Shown: positions 46,681-55,609 of the stretch, piece after piece
Position numbering within the stretch: the first letter of the stretch is position 1
Layout of the letters: every line of letters starts with the position of its first letter
Source: Flavobacterium anhuiense
Lineage (GTDB): Bacteria; Bacteroidota; Bacteroidia; Flavobacteriales; Flavobacteriaceae
Reading direction: 5' to 3'
NCBI RefSeq assembly: GCF_004151235.1
Contig: NZ_JUIV01000023.1
Span: 1 to 64,000, forward strand
DNA: 64,000 bases
Position numbers and translations under genes: made by a program
Notes under the pieces: model-generated
The model's input: the letters and a program-made list of their open reading frames with translations, nothing else
Told to the model about the DNA's origin: nothing
Database searches by the model: none

Positions 46681-49600
46681 TTAGAATTTGACATTAAGTG
46701 CAAAACCATAGTTTCTTGTCAATGGCATAGAAGCTCTCTCCATACCTTGAGCATTACTATTTGAGTAATTTGACTCAGGATCGATGTTTGGAACTTTGTC
46801 ATAAATAGTCCATAAATTATGAGCTGAAAATGCTAAACTAACAGACTGGAATGGTGTTTTTTGCAAGTATGCTTTTGGGAAATTGTAAGCAAATGAGATT
46901 GCTCTAAGCTTAACAAAATCAGCATCGTAAACAAAGTTTGATGTTACATCACTGTAACTTCTCCAGTAATTATAAGCAGAAACGTTTGTATTAACTGGAT
47001 TTCCGTTTACATCTGTTCCGCTTACTTGAACACCATTTTCACGGCCTGGAAGCGTAATTTCAGATAATCCGTAACGTGTTCCTAACTGGTTTGTTGCAGA
47101 GTAGATTTCTCCTCCAAATTTAGCATCAACAAAAACTGAAAGTGTGAAATTTTTATATGAGAAATCATTTGAAAGCCCCATTGAAGTTGGCGCAACACCT
47201 TGTCCTGCAATGATTAAATTTCCTCTTAAGAATTTTCCATCCGTGCCAAGCACTATATTTCCATTAGCATCTCTTAAATAATCATAAGCTTTGATCACTC
47301 CAAAAGGCTGTCCTTTTTCTAAAACTACATTAGCTCTTCCATCTCTGTTTCCTTCTAATGTTTTCGTCGTAATTTTATCCGAAAGATTCAAAACTTCACT
47401 ATCATTGTATGCAAAATTATAAGCTACGTTCCAAGAAAAACTTGGCGTCTTAATAGCTTTTACATTAACAGCAAACTCCACCCCTTTGTTCAAGATTTCT
47501 CCAACATTGATTTTTGTTGTTCTATAACCAGAAGCCTGAGAAACGTCAGCATCTGTAATATCGTTTGTAGTTTTTTTGCTGTAGAAAGTCAAATCTGTAC
47601 TTACTCTGTTATTGAAGAATGTATTTTCGAAACCAAACTCAATTGTACTTACATTATAAGGTTTTAAAGTTCTGTTTGGAATTGTTTCTCCATTTACACC
47701 CAAAATTGGCTGTCCTAACGAATCTGTCTGTCCGTCTGGCGTAGTGTAAGTCAATGCTAAAGCATAAGCTTCTGGCAATGCTCCTCCAACATTACCCCAA
47801 CCTACTCTAACCTTACCATATGACATCCACTCAGGAAGACCGATAACTTCAGAATAAATGAAACTTGAACTTACAGAAGGATAGAAAGTACTGTTGTTTG
47901 CAGGGTCTAATGTTGAAAACCAATCTTCACGACCTGTTAAACTCAAGAATAAGAAATCTTTATACCCGATATCGGCAGAATAAAAAAGAGAGTTTACTTC
48001 GCTTTCTGAGAATAATTTTTCTGTTTTATCAGGCTGTGTATTTCCGTAGAAATATTCGAATGGAACGATAAAGTTATTTCCTTTCATTTTGATACCACTG
48101 TATCTGTTATGCTGGCGGTTTGCTCCGATAAAAGCGTCTAATGAAATATCTTTAGCAATATCTCCTTTGTATCCTAAGAAACCAGAAGCATTTACTTCAG
48201 AACGCGTTTCGATTCTGTTTTCGATAGATCCTCCTGGGTTGTAATTTATTCCAGTAGGCTCAATCTCAGTATACTCATAATTAACATCGTCAATACCAAT
48301 AACAGCTTTAGCATAAATTTTGTCTGTAATGTTATAATTCACTTTTGCAGAACCAATAAAACGCTTTCTAAGGTCATCGTTTAAAGGAGATTTAGTAGCA
48401 AAATATGGATTTGTATGATATACGTTTGCTCCTAAAAAGTCTTCCTCTCCGCCATTTGCATCATAAGGATTGCTTAACCATCTGATATCTGAACTTGTAG
48501 TCATAAAAGTAGTCGGGAAAGACGGGTTTCTTGGCGAGTCATTCAAATATGGACGGTTGTGGCTTTTCTCAGAAATGTACTGAGCGTTAGTCTCTATGCT
48601 GATTTTTTTATTTGGGGCAGAGTTTAAACTCAAGGCCACGTTGTTTCTTCCAAAAGTAGTTCCTGGCATGATCGATTCGTCTTTAGTGTTTCCAAAAGAC
48701 AATCTGAAATTTGTTGATTCATTTCCTCCAGAAATTGCTAAAGTATTACTGAAAGAATATCCGGTTCTGTAGAAATTCTCCACATTATCTTTTCCGTAAG
48801 GCTGATAAGGTCTTGTCTTACCATCAAGAGACAAAGATGGTGTTCCGTCATATTTATCTCCCCATGAAAAATAATATGAATCTCTAAGTTCCTGTAAATT
48901 ATTAAATCTAGTTGGCACACCATTCGCATTTGGAGCTCCAGCACCATACTGATCTTGCCACTTTAAAAGGCTTGCAGGCGTATTAAAAGAAGAATTTGTA
49001 CTAAAATCTACTCCTATTCCTGTTCCGTTTTTACCTTTTTTAGTTGTAATTAAGATAACACCATTTGATCCTCTGTACCCATAAAGAGCAGAAGCGGCAC
49101 TACCTTTAAGAACTGACATAGAAGCAATATCGTCTGGGTTAAAAGATGACATACCATCTCCCTTGTCGGCACCACCCCACATTCCTGCATTTCCTTGCTG
49201 TGTATTGTCAATCGGAATTCCGTCTACAACATACAGCGGCTGATTCAATCCTGAAGCAGAAGTTGCTCCACGAATTACCACACGGCTAGAACCTGAAGGT
49301 CCAGTAACTGGTGCCGAAACGTTTACTCCGGCAATTTTACCTTGAAGCGCGTTTCCTAAGTTAATTTCTTTATTTTTTGTCAGGTCTTCGCCTTTTAGTT
49401 CTCCAACTGCGTAACCTAAACTTTTCTTTTGTTTTTTAACTCCAAATGAAGTTACAACAACATCTTTTAATTCTTGTGTAGTTTCTACTAACGTAACTGC
49501 AACTCTTGTATCTTTTTCTTGAACTGCCACAGATTGTGACTGAAACCCCATAGAAGATACTTTAAGGATAACTTTTCCTTCAGGAACATTCATTCTAAAT

Positions 49601-49773
49601 CGGCCTTCGGCGTCTGAAATAGCACTAAATGGTTTACCCTGAACTTCGATTGATGCACCGACAATTCCCTTGTTCTCTGCATCTGTAACTATACCGGTTA
49701 TTAATCGATTTTGCGCGGCAGCACTCAAACTGCTAAGCAATATCACTCCTAACACTGCTAATATTCGTCTCAT
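46681..49773 (-). CDS. SusC/RagA TonB-linked outer-membrane transporter
   Basis: 1030 residues. Signal peptide (ILAVLGVILLSSLSAAAQ), CarboxypepD_reg domain (ITGIVTDAENKGIVGASIEV), plug with YVVDGIPIDNTQQGN and SVLKGSAASALYGYRGSNGV followed by ILITTKKG, barrel ending FALNVKF. Imports oligosaccharides with the SusD partner. About 170 bases upstream lies an imperfect CG-centred palindrome that matches one ahead of the LacI gene. Confidence 0.95.
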   Translation of the reverse strand: MRRILAVLGVILLSSLSAAAQNRLITGIVTDAENKGIVGASIEVQGKPFSAISDAEGRFRMNVPEGKVILKVSSMGFQSQSVAVQEKDTRVAVTLVETTQELKDVVVTSFGVKKQKKSLGYAVGELKGEDLTKNKEINLGNALQGKIAGVNVSAPVTGPSGSSRVVIRGATSASGLNQPLYVVDGIPIDNTQQGNAGMWGGADKGDGMSSFNPDDIASMSVLKGSAASALYGYRGSNGVILITTKKGKNGTGIGVDFSTNSSFNTPASLLKWQDQYGAGAPNANGVPTRFNNLQELRDSYYFSWGDKYDGTPSLSLDGKTRPYQPYGKDNVENFYRTGYSFSNTLAISGGNESTNFRLSFGNTKDESIMPGTTFGRNNVALSLNSAPNKKISIETNAQYISEKSHNRPYLNDSPRNPSFPTTFMTTSSDIRWLSNPYDANGGEEDFLGANVYHTNPYFATKSPLNDDLRKRFIGSAKVNYNITDKIYAKAVIGIDDVNYEYTEIEPTGINYNPGGSIENRIETRSEVNASGFLGYKGDIAKDISLDAFIGANRQHNRYSGIKMKGNNFIVPFEYFYGNTQPDKTEKLFSESEVNSLFYSADIGYKDFLFLSLTGREDWFSTLDPANNSTFYPSVSSSFIYSEVIGLPEWMSYGKVRVGWGNVGGALPEAYALALTYTTPDGQTDSLGQPILGVNGETIPNRTLKPYNVSTIEFGFENTFFNNRVSTDLTFYSKKTTNDITDADVSQASGYRTTKINVGEILNKGVEFAVNVKAIKTPSFSWNVAYNFAYNDSEVLNLSDKITTKTLEGNRDGRANVVLEKGQPFGVIKAYDYLRDANGNIVLGTDGKFLRGNLIIAGQGVAPTSMGLSNDFSYKNFTLSVFVDAKFGGEIYSATNQLGTRYGLSEITLPGRENGVQVSGTDVNGNPVNTNVSAYNYWRSYSDVTSNFVYDADFVKLRAISFAYNFPKAYLQKTPFQSVSLAFSAHNLWTIYDKVPNIDPESNYSNSNAQGMERASMPLTRNYGFALNVKF

Positions 49774-49944
49774 AAGCGTTTTTTTGGTTATTGGTTTTGA
49801 TTTGTTTTGTTTTGTGTTTTGTTGTTTGTTTTTAAATAATTAATAAAAATTTGTACTCTATTTTCAGTATTACAGCTCGAATAACAAGTAATCTCCATAG
49901 CTGTTTTTATTTTTTATGATTTACCAAAATCCAGAAAAAATCTT

Positions 49945-49960
49945 ACTAAATCGTTTTAGT
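49945..49960 (-). promoter_or_regulatory. Candidate LacI-family operator upstream of susC
   Basis: ACTAAATCGTTTTAGT, 16 bases centred on CG, seven of eight positions paired. A near match (ACTAAAACGTTTTTGT on the minus strand) occurs at 51094-51109 before the LacI gene. Both fit the usual LacI operator form. The 249-base gap between susC and the regulator holds no gene. Confidence 0.6.
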
Positions 49961-50022
49961 GAAATGATTAAAAAAAAGTCACACTTTTTAATTTCTAATT
50001 TCCGTTTTTAATTTTCGATTGG

Positions 50023-51033
50023 TTAAACAGATTCTCTTATTATCAAAGTCCCTTTCTTGAGAACCTTTTCTATTTTGAAATCTTCCAAATTTGTCATCTG
50101 ACTCATTAGCAGCTGTATCGATTTGACGGCAATTTCTTCAATAGGTTGTGCAATAACTGAGATCGTGGGCGTATGCAATTTGAAGCTGTCATGATCGTCA
50201 AAACTTATAACAGAAATGTCTTCGGGAATTTTGTATTTAAGCGCTCTAAAAGCCTGAAGTCCTGCTAGTCCGAGATAGTTGGCGGAAAAAAGAACCGCAT
50301 CTATCTCTTTATTTTCCTTGAAGAAATTTACAATGGCTTCAATTCTGCTTTGTTCGCTTGAGTGATAATCCAAATGCAGTGTATACTTTTCATTATAAAT
50401 TCCTTCTTCTTTTAAGGCTTCTACATATCCTTTCTCTCTTAATTTCATCTGAATCATTCCAGATTCATTATTCACAACGGCGATATTCTTTTTTCCTTTG
50501 CCGATTAAAAATTTAGTGGCCGAATAAGATGCTTCGTAATTGTCCATTAAAACATGACTTACTTTTTGGTTGGCAAAATATCGGTCAATCAAAACAACAG
50601 GTTTTTGCAATTTTAAAAGCTGTCCGATTGTTTTCTCTAAATTTCGAGTCGGAGTTATAATAAAACCTTCAACATTGGCTTGCAAAAGACTTTGCACTAA
50701 TTCTTCTGAACGGTTATTATCATCGCCTGTACTACAATAAAAAACTCTGTAATTTATATTCTTTGCTTCGTCTTCAATTACTCTAGCCAAATCTGCAAAA
50801 AACTGATTGGATATATCTTCTACAATAAGTCCGATTGATCTTGTTTTTCCTGTTCTCAAACTACTCGCAATCATACTTGGTTTGTATTGCAGTTTTTGCG
50901 CTACATCCTGAACCTTTTTGATTACCGTTGGGCTAATTGCCATTTTTTCGCCCTTTCCATTAATCACAAAAGACACAGTAGAAATAGAAACTTCTGCCTG
51001 TTTCGCAATATCTCTAATTGTAATCTTTTTCAT
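50023..51033 (-). CDS. LacI-family transcriptional regulator of the mannoside locus
   Basis: 336 residues. HTH: TIRDIAKQAEVSISTVSFVING, hinge LQYKPSMIASSLRTGKTRSIGLIVEDISN, then a periplasmic-binding-like sugar domain with SVISFDDHDSFKLHTPTISV. The hinge helix has the common PNxxASSL-like form. It lies directly upstream of susC in the same direction and should respond to a mannose-derived sugar. A CG-centred operator in its own promoter suggests autoregulation. Confidence 0.93.
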   Translation of the reverse strand: MKKITIRDIAKQAEVSISTVSFVINGKGEKMAISPTVIKKVQDVAQKLQYKPSMIASSLRTGKTRSIGLIVEDISNQFFADLARVIEDEAKNINYRVFYCSTGDDNNRSEELVQSLLQANVEGFIITPTRNLEKTIGQLLKLQKPVVLIDRYFANQKVSHVLMDNYEASYSATKFLIGKGKKNIAVVNNESGMIQMKLREKGYVEALKEEGIYNEKYTLHLDYHSSEQSRIEAIVNFFKENKEIDAVLFSANYLGLAGLQAFRALKYKIPEDISVISFDDHDSFKLHTPTISVIAQPIEEIAVKSIQLLMSQMTNLEDFKIEKVLKKGTLIIRESV

Positions 51034-51070
51034 CGGACAAAAAATTTATTGTTGAATATTTTAGTACATC

Positions 51071-51110
51071 GCAAATATATGCAAGTGAAACTTACAAAAA
51101 CGTTTTAGTA
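51071..51110 (-). promoter_or_regulatory. LacI gene promoter with overlapping operator
   Basis: On the minus strand TATATTTGC (51079-51071) matches the -7 element. The palindrome TACAAAAACGTTTTAGTA (51093-51110, eight of nine pairs) covers the -33 region, a placement suited to repression. The spacing from its internal TTG to the -7 element is 15, shorter than usual. Confidence 0.55.
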
Positions 51111-51399
51111 AAATTTTTTTTCAATAAATCGTTTTTTTAAAGCCAAAATAAAACGAAAAATTCAGCAAATGCTAGATTTCAATAAGTTATTGTCATTTTG
51201 ACTTTTAATATCTATTTTATGTTTTCTATGTCTATTTAAGTGGATTTTGAGGAAATTTTTAATGATTTTTGGGATTTATTTTTTGACAAAAAGTTTAAAA
51301 AATGCTTTTTTTTGGCTTTACAGAAAATAAGCTTTTTCTAATAAACTATCTAAATTTGATGCTTTTGTTCTCCTGATGAAGTTCAAAATTGAAATAAAA

Positions 51400-51431
51400 A
51401 AAGCCTTTAAACTTTGGTATTTAAAGGCTTT
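51400..51431 (-). terminator. Terminator of the S24 repressor gene
   Basis: Stem AAAGCCTTTAAA/TTTAAAGGCTTT with an 8-base loop; on the minus strand it is followed by TTTTTATTTC. The stretch 51111-51399 between it and the LacI promoter shows nothing recognisable. Confidence 0.8.
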
Positions 51432-51450
51432 ATTCTAAAATCGAAATAAT

Positions 51451-52134
51451 TTACATCATCGTATTTATTCTAATACTGGCTTTTATAAGTGCCAATGCTG
51501 ATATTTTTGAAATATGGATATCTTTTGGCTGATGATGCGAATTCTGGCTCACCAATTTTACATATTCTTGTCCTTGATCAGATTTCTGTACATATTTTAC
51601 CGTAATATATTCCTCCCAATCATTTAGCTTTACACTCAAAAGATACATTTCTCCAAAAAAGATATTTTCAAATTCAGTTTCTTTATACAAAACAATGTCT
51701 CCCGATTTCAACAACGGATACATACTGTCTCCCGTAACCGAAATTGCACCATCGCATTTAGGCAAGTTTGGAATCTTTATGGTATCCAAAACTCTTTGAG
51801 GTTCGCCACTATTAAATAACTCTCTTAATCCAGCAACAGCTTCTAAATCATATAATGGAATTTCTTGATTTACATGAATGGCATCAGCGGTTTTCCTGTC
51901 GTTTTTCATGATCATTACACTCGTGTTATCCTCTTTAATCATAGGTCCATTTCCTGTTAAAAGCCATTCGGAATTTATTTCTGGATAGTAGTGTAAAATT
52001 TTACACGCTTTATCTGTTCCCATATTACTGCTATTATCTAAAAATTTATTAGAAAAGCCTAAATCATTGCAGAACTTATATTTACTTATCCCTTTATAAT
52101 CAAGGTATTCGCGCATTCTTTCAGTTGACCCCAT
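51451..52134 (-). CDS. Phage-type repressor with S24 (LexA/CI-like) self-cleavage domain
   Basis: 227 residues. The N-terminal 65 residues form a DNA-binding domain (ERMREYLDYKGISKYKFCND, then INSEWLLTGNGPM as in Bacteroidota phage repressors). The C-terminal peptidase has GDSMYPLLKSGDIVLYK with catalytic Ser137 and Lys180 in ITVKYVQK. Ala101-Gly102 in YDLEAVAGLREL is a good candidate cleavage site. Such repressors are inactivated by RecA filaments during DNA damage. It is divergent from the phage-like gene set that follows and likely controls it. Confidence 0.88.
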   Translation of the reverse strand: MGSTERMREYLDYKGISKYKFCNDLGFSNKFLDNSSNMGTDKACKILHYYPEINSEWLLTGNGPMIKEDNTSVMIMKNDRKTADAIHVNQEIPLYDLEAVAGLRELFNSGEPQRVLDTIKIPNLPKCDGAISVTGDSMYPLLKSGDIVLYKETEFENIFFGEMYLLSVKLNDWEEYITVKYVQKSDQGQEYVKLVSQNSHHQPKDIHISKISALALIKASIRINTMM

Positions 52135-52163
52135 AAAAAGACGTATTTTTTTACGTTAAAAAT

Positions 52164-52196
52164 TTGTTTTAATGTATTATTTTACATTATATTTGC
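52164..52196 (+). promoter_or_regulatory. Divergent promoter with candidate repressor operator
   Basis: TTG (52164-52166), 21 bases, TATATTTGC (52188-52196). Between them lies ATGTATTATTTTACAT (52172-52187), with TGTA/TACA arms. A perfect version, GTGTAAAATTTTACAC, is inside the repressor gene at 51991-52006. Repressor bound here would cover the promoter. The remaining 210 bases to the first gene are AT-rich leader. Confidence 0.5.
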
Positions 52197-52408
52197 AAAG
52201 TAAAGAAAAATAAATTTTAAAAACAACAGAAATTTTAACAATTTTATGAATCAAGCTTTTGAACAACAAATCACAAAATAAAACAAAAACATTGATTAAC
52301 AAAAAATTACAACCTTTTTAAGTAGTAAAAAATAGCCACTACGAGTAATAGGAACAAAACTACGATTAAAATGTAATATTAATCATCAAAACAAAAAAAC
52401 TATAAAAT

Positions 52409-52546
52409 ATGGAAACAAATCAAATCAAGGAAAAAATTCGGGAATTGGAAAATTGGCTAATCGAAAATCCTAACAGTTCCGAAAGGAATTTAATAGAATC
52501 TGACATTAAAAAATTAAAAAATCAATTAGAAAAAAATTATGAATAA
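52409..52546 (+). CDS. Small helical protein (45 aa), phage-type
   Basis: Too short for normal gene calling but open and coupled: its stop overlaps the next start (ATGAATAA, eight bases). The product begins METNQIKEKIRELENWLIEN and is charged and helical with a probable coiled coil. No family recognised. Confidence 0.55.
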   Translation: METNQIKEKIRELENWLIENPNSSERNLIESDIKKLKNQLEKNYE

Positions 52547-52814
52547 AACACAAATCGAAGATCGTATCGCATTATTATATCTGGCACTTCAATATTGTTC
52601 AGAAAGAAGCAAAACTTTTACAGCTGGAGAAAGAATCTGTATCAATCAGGAACGTTTTCAATGGATGCATATTCTGGATGATGAAACTGCTTCTCCACGC
52701 CCTGTTCCGTCAAATATTGAAAGTAAAATAAAAGAGGTTTTGAAACTTGCTTTACATCATAATTTCAAACCTTATTATGCAGATCCATTTAAAGAAGAAA
52801 TATTAATTTACTAA
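52539..52814 (+). CDS. Hypothetical phage-region protein (91 aa)
   Basis: Soluble, no signal peptide; begins MNKTQIEDRIALLYLALQY and contains CSERSKTFTAGERICINQERF. Overlaps the small gene before it by eight bases and precedes the DUF3164 gene by 12. Not recognised; an early-region phage role is inferred from position. Confidence 0.55.
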   Translation: MNKTQIEDRIALLYLALQYCSERSKTFTAGERICINQERFQWMHILDDETASPRPVPSNIESKIKEVLKLALHHNFKPYYADPFKEEILIY

Positions 52815-52826
52815 AAGCCAATTATT

Positions 52827-53543
52827 ATGAACACTACAACTGCAAACCATTTGAAACCTGTTATGGATTTAACTCAATTTTCTGCTCAACAATTAAAAGA
52901 AGCGCTTCAGAGAGTTGAAAACAAGAAAAATGAAGAAAGAGGTGCCTATAAAAAACTAGTTGCTGAAACGATCCCAAAAGCACTTTCCAGATTACACGAA
53001 ACGTCTGAAATGATGCGAAATGCAAAAACAGAAACATTCAGACTGTTTGAAACTATTCTGGATTTAAAAAATCAGGTTTATGGTTTTAAGGAAAAACAAA
53101 TGTCACACACTTTTTCTAATGACAAAGAAGAAATCACGATTGGCTATCGCATTAATGAAGGTTGGGATGATACTGTAACAATTGGAATTGAAAAAGTCCA
53201 AAACTATATTTCGTCGCTTTCTACCAGTAAAGAAACTGCTTCATTGGTTAAAATTGTTTTCAATCTTCTAAAAAAAGATGCCAAAGGAAATTTGAAAGGT
53301 TCTAGAGTTTTAGAGCTTCAAAAACTGACAAAGGAGTTTAATAATGAAGAATTTACCGATGGTGTAGAAATTATCGCTTCTGCTTTTAAACCTGTTCGCT
53401 CAAGCTGGTTTATTGAGGCATGCCGCATTGACAAAAATGGTGTAAGAACCAATATTCCGCTATCGATGTCTTCTGTTGATTTTTTACAGGGGTATGCTTT
53501 TGATTTTTTTAACCAGCAAAATGACCAAAACCATGCAGCTTAA
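52827..53543 (+). CDS. DUF3164-like protein (Mu-like phage early region)
   Basis: 238 residues, soluble. The central and C-terminal parts (SSLSTSKETASLVKIVFNLL then DAKGNLKGSRVLELQKL, then EIIASAFKPVRSSWFIEACR) fit the DUF3164 pattern, where an invariant K-G-N/K motif precedes a helical pair and a terminal strand. DUF3164 is typical of Mu-like transposable phages, between the repressor and the transposition genes. No MuA/MuB-type transposase is present here, so this looks like a remnant or a reused piece. Confidence 0.65.
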   Translation: MNTTTANHLKPVMDLTQFSAQQLKEALQRVENKKNEERGAYKKLVAETIPKALSRLHETSEMMRNAKTETFRLFETILDLKNQVYGFKEKQMSHTFSNDKEEITIGYRINEGWDDTVTIGIEKVQNYISSLSTSKETASLVKIVFNLLKKDAKGNLKGSRVLELQKLTKEFNNEEFTDGVEIIASAFKPVRSSWFIEACRIDKNGVRTNIPLSMSSVDFLQGYAFDFFNQQNDQNHAA

Positions 53544-53700
53544 TCACGACATCTATCTTTCGTTGTTATTAACTATTTTGTTAATTCTGACCAATTTAAA
53601 GCCTATTCTTTTATTTAGAGAATGGTTTTATTTCAAATTAAAGACAACTTTTAAACAATATTTAAATGAGCGTAAAAATAAAGCCAATTACAGATCATGA
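53521..53700 (+). CDS. Small membrane protein (59 aa)
   Basis: Starts inside the end of the DUF3164 gene and overlaps the next small gene. One hydrophobic helix (IYLSLLLTILLILTNLKPILLF) is followed by a basic tail (FKQYLNERKNKANYR). A chained overlap on both sides supports translation. Possible antiholin-like or accessory membrane protein, but nothing specific shows this. Confidence 0.45.
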   Translation: MTKTMQLNHDIYLSLLLTILLILTNLKPILLFREWFYFKLKTTFKQYLNERKNKANYRS

Positions 53701-53866
53701 AAGCTACAAAGTAAACGAACATACCATCTTTAAAGACGGTCTCGGAAACTGGAACTGCAACAATGACTTATCTCACAAAGAGCGTCTGGCTTTTAATCAG
53801 TACGAAAGTATTGTGATCAAAAATCCGAGATTTAAAAAACACACAACAGCCACTTACAAAGGCTAA
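53666..53866 (+). CDS. Hypothetical protein (66 aa)
   Basis: Begins MSVKIKPITDHESYKVNEH; polar, with WNCNNDLSHKERLAFNQYE in the middle. No membrane segment. Overlaps the preceding small membrane protein gene by 35 bases. Unknown function. The 459 bases after it (to 54325) contain a hairpin at 53910 and an open frame with no credible start. Confidence 0.45.
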   Translation: MSVKIKPITDHESYKVNEHTIFKDGLGNWNCNNDLSHKERLAFNQYESIVIKNPRFKKHTTATYKG

Positions 53867-53909
53867 AACGACCTCCAAACTGCAACCGAAAAAGCAGCTA
53901 AATAAAAAT

Positions 53910-53949
53910 GGTTCCTGTTTCTTCTTCTTTATGAAGAGAATCAGGAACC
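53910..53949. terminator. Imperfect hairpin after the early phage-type genes
   Basis: GGTTCCTG (53910-53917) pairs with CAGGAACC (53942-53949), with partly paired TTTCTT/AAGAGAA inside. No strong T tract follows on the plus strand. A GGGC/GCCC hairpin lies just downstream (53957-53972). Confidence 0.4.
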
Positions 53950-54325
53950 GATAAACGGGCGATTTCTGCCCTTATAATAAACAGCCAAAACTCATTCTTT
54001 CTATTGGAATCCAAACCTAAAAGGTTTTGGAAACAGGATTGTCATGCGGAGTTTGCTGACCAAAATTGTTAAATAAACCTTTAACAAATACAACCTCAGA
54101 ACGAGGTTCAATATAAAAATGGCATCGGGAAGTAAAAACCATTTATTGAATATGATCAAATGGTTTGGCTGTCTTAAATATCATGTCATTGTAAAAATTC
54201 AACTTATTGGTAACTCTTTTAAAACTTCGTTCTTCTCAAAACTTTTCTTTTTTCTATCATTCAAAATATTATCTCTCATGCCTATATCTTCAAACAGAAG
54301 TCTCGGAATTCAAAAAAATAAATTA

Positions 54326-54523
54326 ATGCGTTACAAACTCATTAAAGAACTGTATCAAAAACACAAAACGGAAGATATTCCGACCACTGTTGTGTGGCGT
54401 AAATATGTCTATCCGGTTTACCCGATTTCGAGAACTACTTTGTATGAAATTCTATGTACACCTATCACTTCTGAACTAAAAAAAATCGAAGAACTTATGA
54501 GCAATCAAAAAAGACCTTCTTAA
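54326..54523 (+). CDS. Small hypothetical protein (65 aa), phage-region
   Basis: Starts MRYKLIKELYQKHKTEDIPT and continues VVWRKYVYPVYPISRTTLYE. The TTLYEIL region with the preceding turn could be a minimal helix-turn-helix (SRTTLYEIL as recognition helix), which would suit a late-gene activator, but this is weak. The frame is open back to 54119; the upstream part looks non-coding. Confidence 0.45.
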   Translation: MRYKLIKELYQKHKTEDIPTTVVWRKYVYPVYPISRTTLYEILCTPITSELKKIEELMSNQKRPS

Positions 54524-54641
54524 TACTTATAAAAGAAAAATCATTCTTTTTTAAATCTTCAAAAGCATCCTTTTTGTGATGCAAAGATGTAACATTTACA
54601 TCATCTAAATCGACTTCTGTTCGCTTTCCTTACAACTCTGT

Positions 54642-54699
54642 AAAGCCCTAGAATACAAATGTTCGCAGACCTTGCATTCATTTTTTTTAGGGCTTTTTT
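54642..54699 (+). terminator. Hairpin with a long nested loop before the lysis genes
   Basis: AAAGCCCTA (54642-54650) pairs with TAGGGCTTT (54688-54696), followed by T residues. The 37-base loop can form a smaller AATG/CATT pair. It lies in the 320-base gap before the holin-like gene, where a GATGTAACATTTACATC palindrome (54586-54602) also occurs. It may be a terminator or attenuator controlling the lysis genes. Confidence 0.5.
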
Positions 54700-54844
54700 C
54701 ACCCAATCTTTGCAATCTCAAAAGGAAACAAATGAGCCCCGAAACTGGAAAAAGTCCAGATAGACTTCCTTTCTAAAAACAACTCTCAAGTTGTCTTTCA
54801 AAAAACAATTTTTAAACCCAACATTTCAACTTTAAACACATTCA

Positions 54845-55132
54845 ATGGAACAGTTTTTATACCCCACTTTAACCGCATTTTTTGCCGCTTTTATTACTTG
54901 GTTCTTTTCGATGCGAAAATCACTCGCAGAAGACCGTGCAGCCGAACTTGACAATGCCGTAAGCGCCGTAAAATATTACCGAGATCTTCTAGACGATATT
55001 ACGGCAAGACTTACCGCAGCTACAGAAACCATAAAAAAAATGGAAATACAGCACAAAGAACTCATGCTGATCAACCAGCAATTGGTTGACGAACTACAAA
55101 AATTTAAACAATTAAACGGAAAAAGCTCATGA
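54845..55132 (+). CDS. Holin-like membrane/coiled-coil protein
   Basis: 95 residues. One N-terminal membrane helix (TLTAFFAAFITWFFSMR) followed by a long charged coiled coil (RAAELDNAVSAVKYYRDLLD, TETIKKMEIQHKELMLINQQ). The last four bases overlap the endolysin gene (ATGA). The size, membrane helix and place immediately before the cell-wall peptidase suggest a holin or holin-regulating role; a structural role is possible. Confidence 0.5.
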   Translation: MEQFLYPTLTAFFAAFITWFFSMRKSLAEDRAAELDNAVSAVKYYRDLLDDITARLTAATETIKKMEIQHKELMLINQQLVDELQKFKQLNGKSS

Positions 55133-55581
55133 CACTAGCTCAAAAAACGATCGCAATCGCAACGGCACAAATTGGTGTCGAAGAAATACCAAGAAATAGC
55201 AACTCAGGCCCTGAAGTCGAAATTTATCTACGAAGCGTGGGACTTGGTAAAGGATACGCCTGGTGCATGGCTTTTATTTATTGGTGCACACAGAACGCCG
55301 CCGCCCAAATGAACGCTAAAAATCCTTTAAAGAAAACGGGAGGCGTTCTGGATCAATACAACTCAAGACCGCTTTTGGTAAAAAAGACACCTCAGCCTGG
55401 AGATGTTTTCATTTTAGACTTTAATAACGGCACAGGTCACGCTGGATTTGTCGAAAAGATTGCCGGAAATACGATTTATACCATCGAAGGAAACACCAAT
55501 GATTCTGGCGGACGCGAAGGCTATAAAGTAGCCAGAAGAAAACGTGACATAAAAACCGTTAAAGGCTTTTTACGCCTCTAA
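55129..55581 (+). CDS. CHAP/TIGR02594-type cysteine peptidase, probable endolysin
   Basis: 150 residues, one domain, no signal peptide. Active-site Cys is in GYAWCMAFIYWC, His in GTGHAGFVEK, and a third polar residue in IEGNTNDSGG. It should cut peptide cross-links or amide bonds in peptidoglycan. The absence of an export signal means it needs a holin to reach the wall, as in phage lysis. It overlaps the holin-like gene and is followed after 28 bases by a spanin-like gene. Confidence 0.82.
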   Translation: MTLAQKTIAIATAQIGVEEIPRNSNSGPEVEIYLRSVGLGKGYAWCMAFIYWCTQNAAAQMNAKNPLKKTGGVLDQYNSRPLLVKKTPQPGDVFILDFNNGTGHAGFVEKIAGNTIYTIEGNTNDSGGREGYKVARRKRDIKTVKGFLRL

Positions 55582-55609
55582 AACCAAAACTTAAAAACCA
55601 ATTTTAATT

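Noticed and set aside
54119..54325. Upstream extension of the 65-aa gene to 134 residues
   Set aside because: The added residues look like translated non-coding AT-rich DNA; the ATG at 54326 gives a compact protein.
51451..55581. Complete Mu-like prophage
   Set aside because: Only repressor, DUF3164 and lysis-type genes are present; no MuA/MuB, portal, capsid or tail gene was found.
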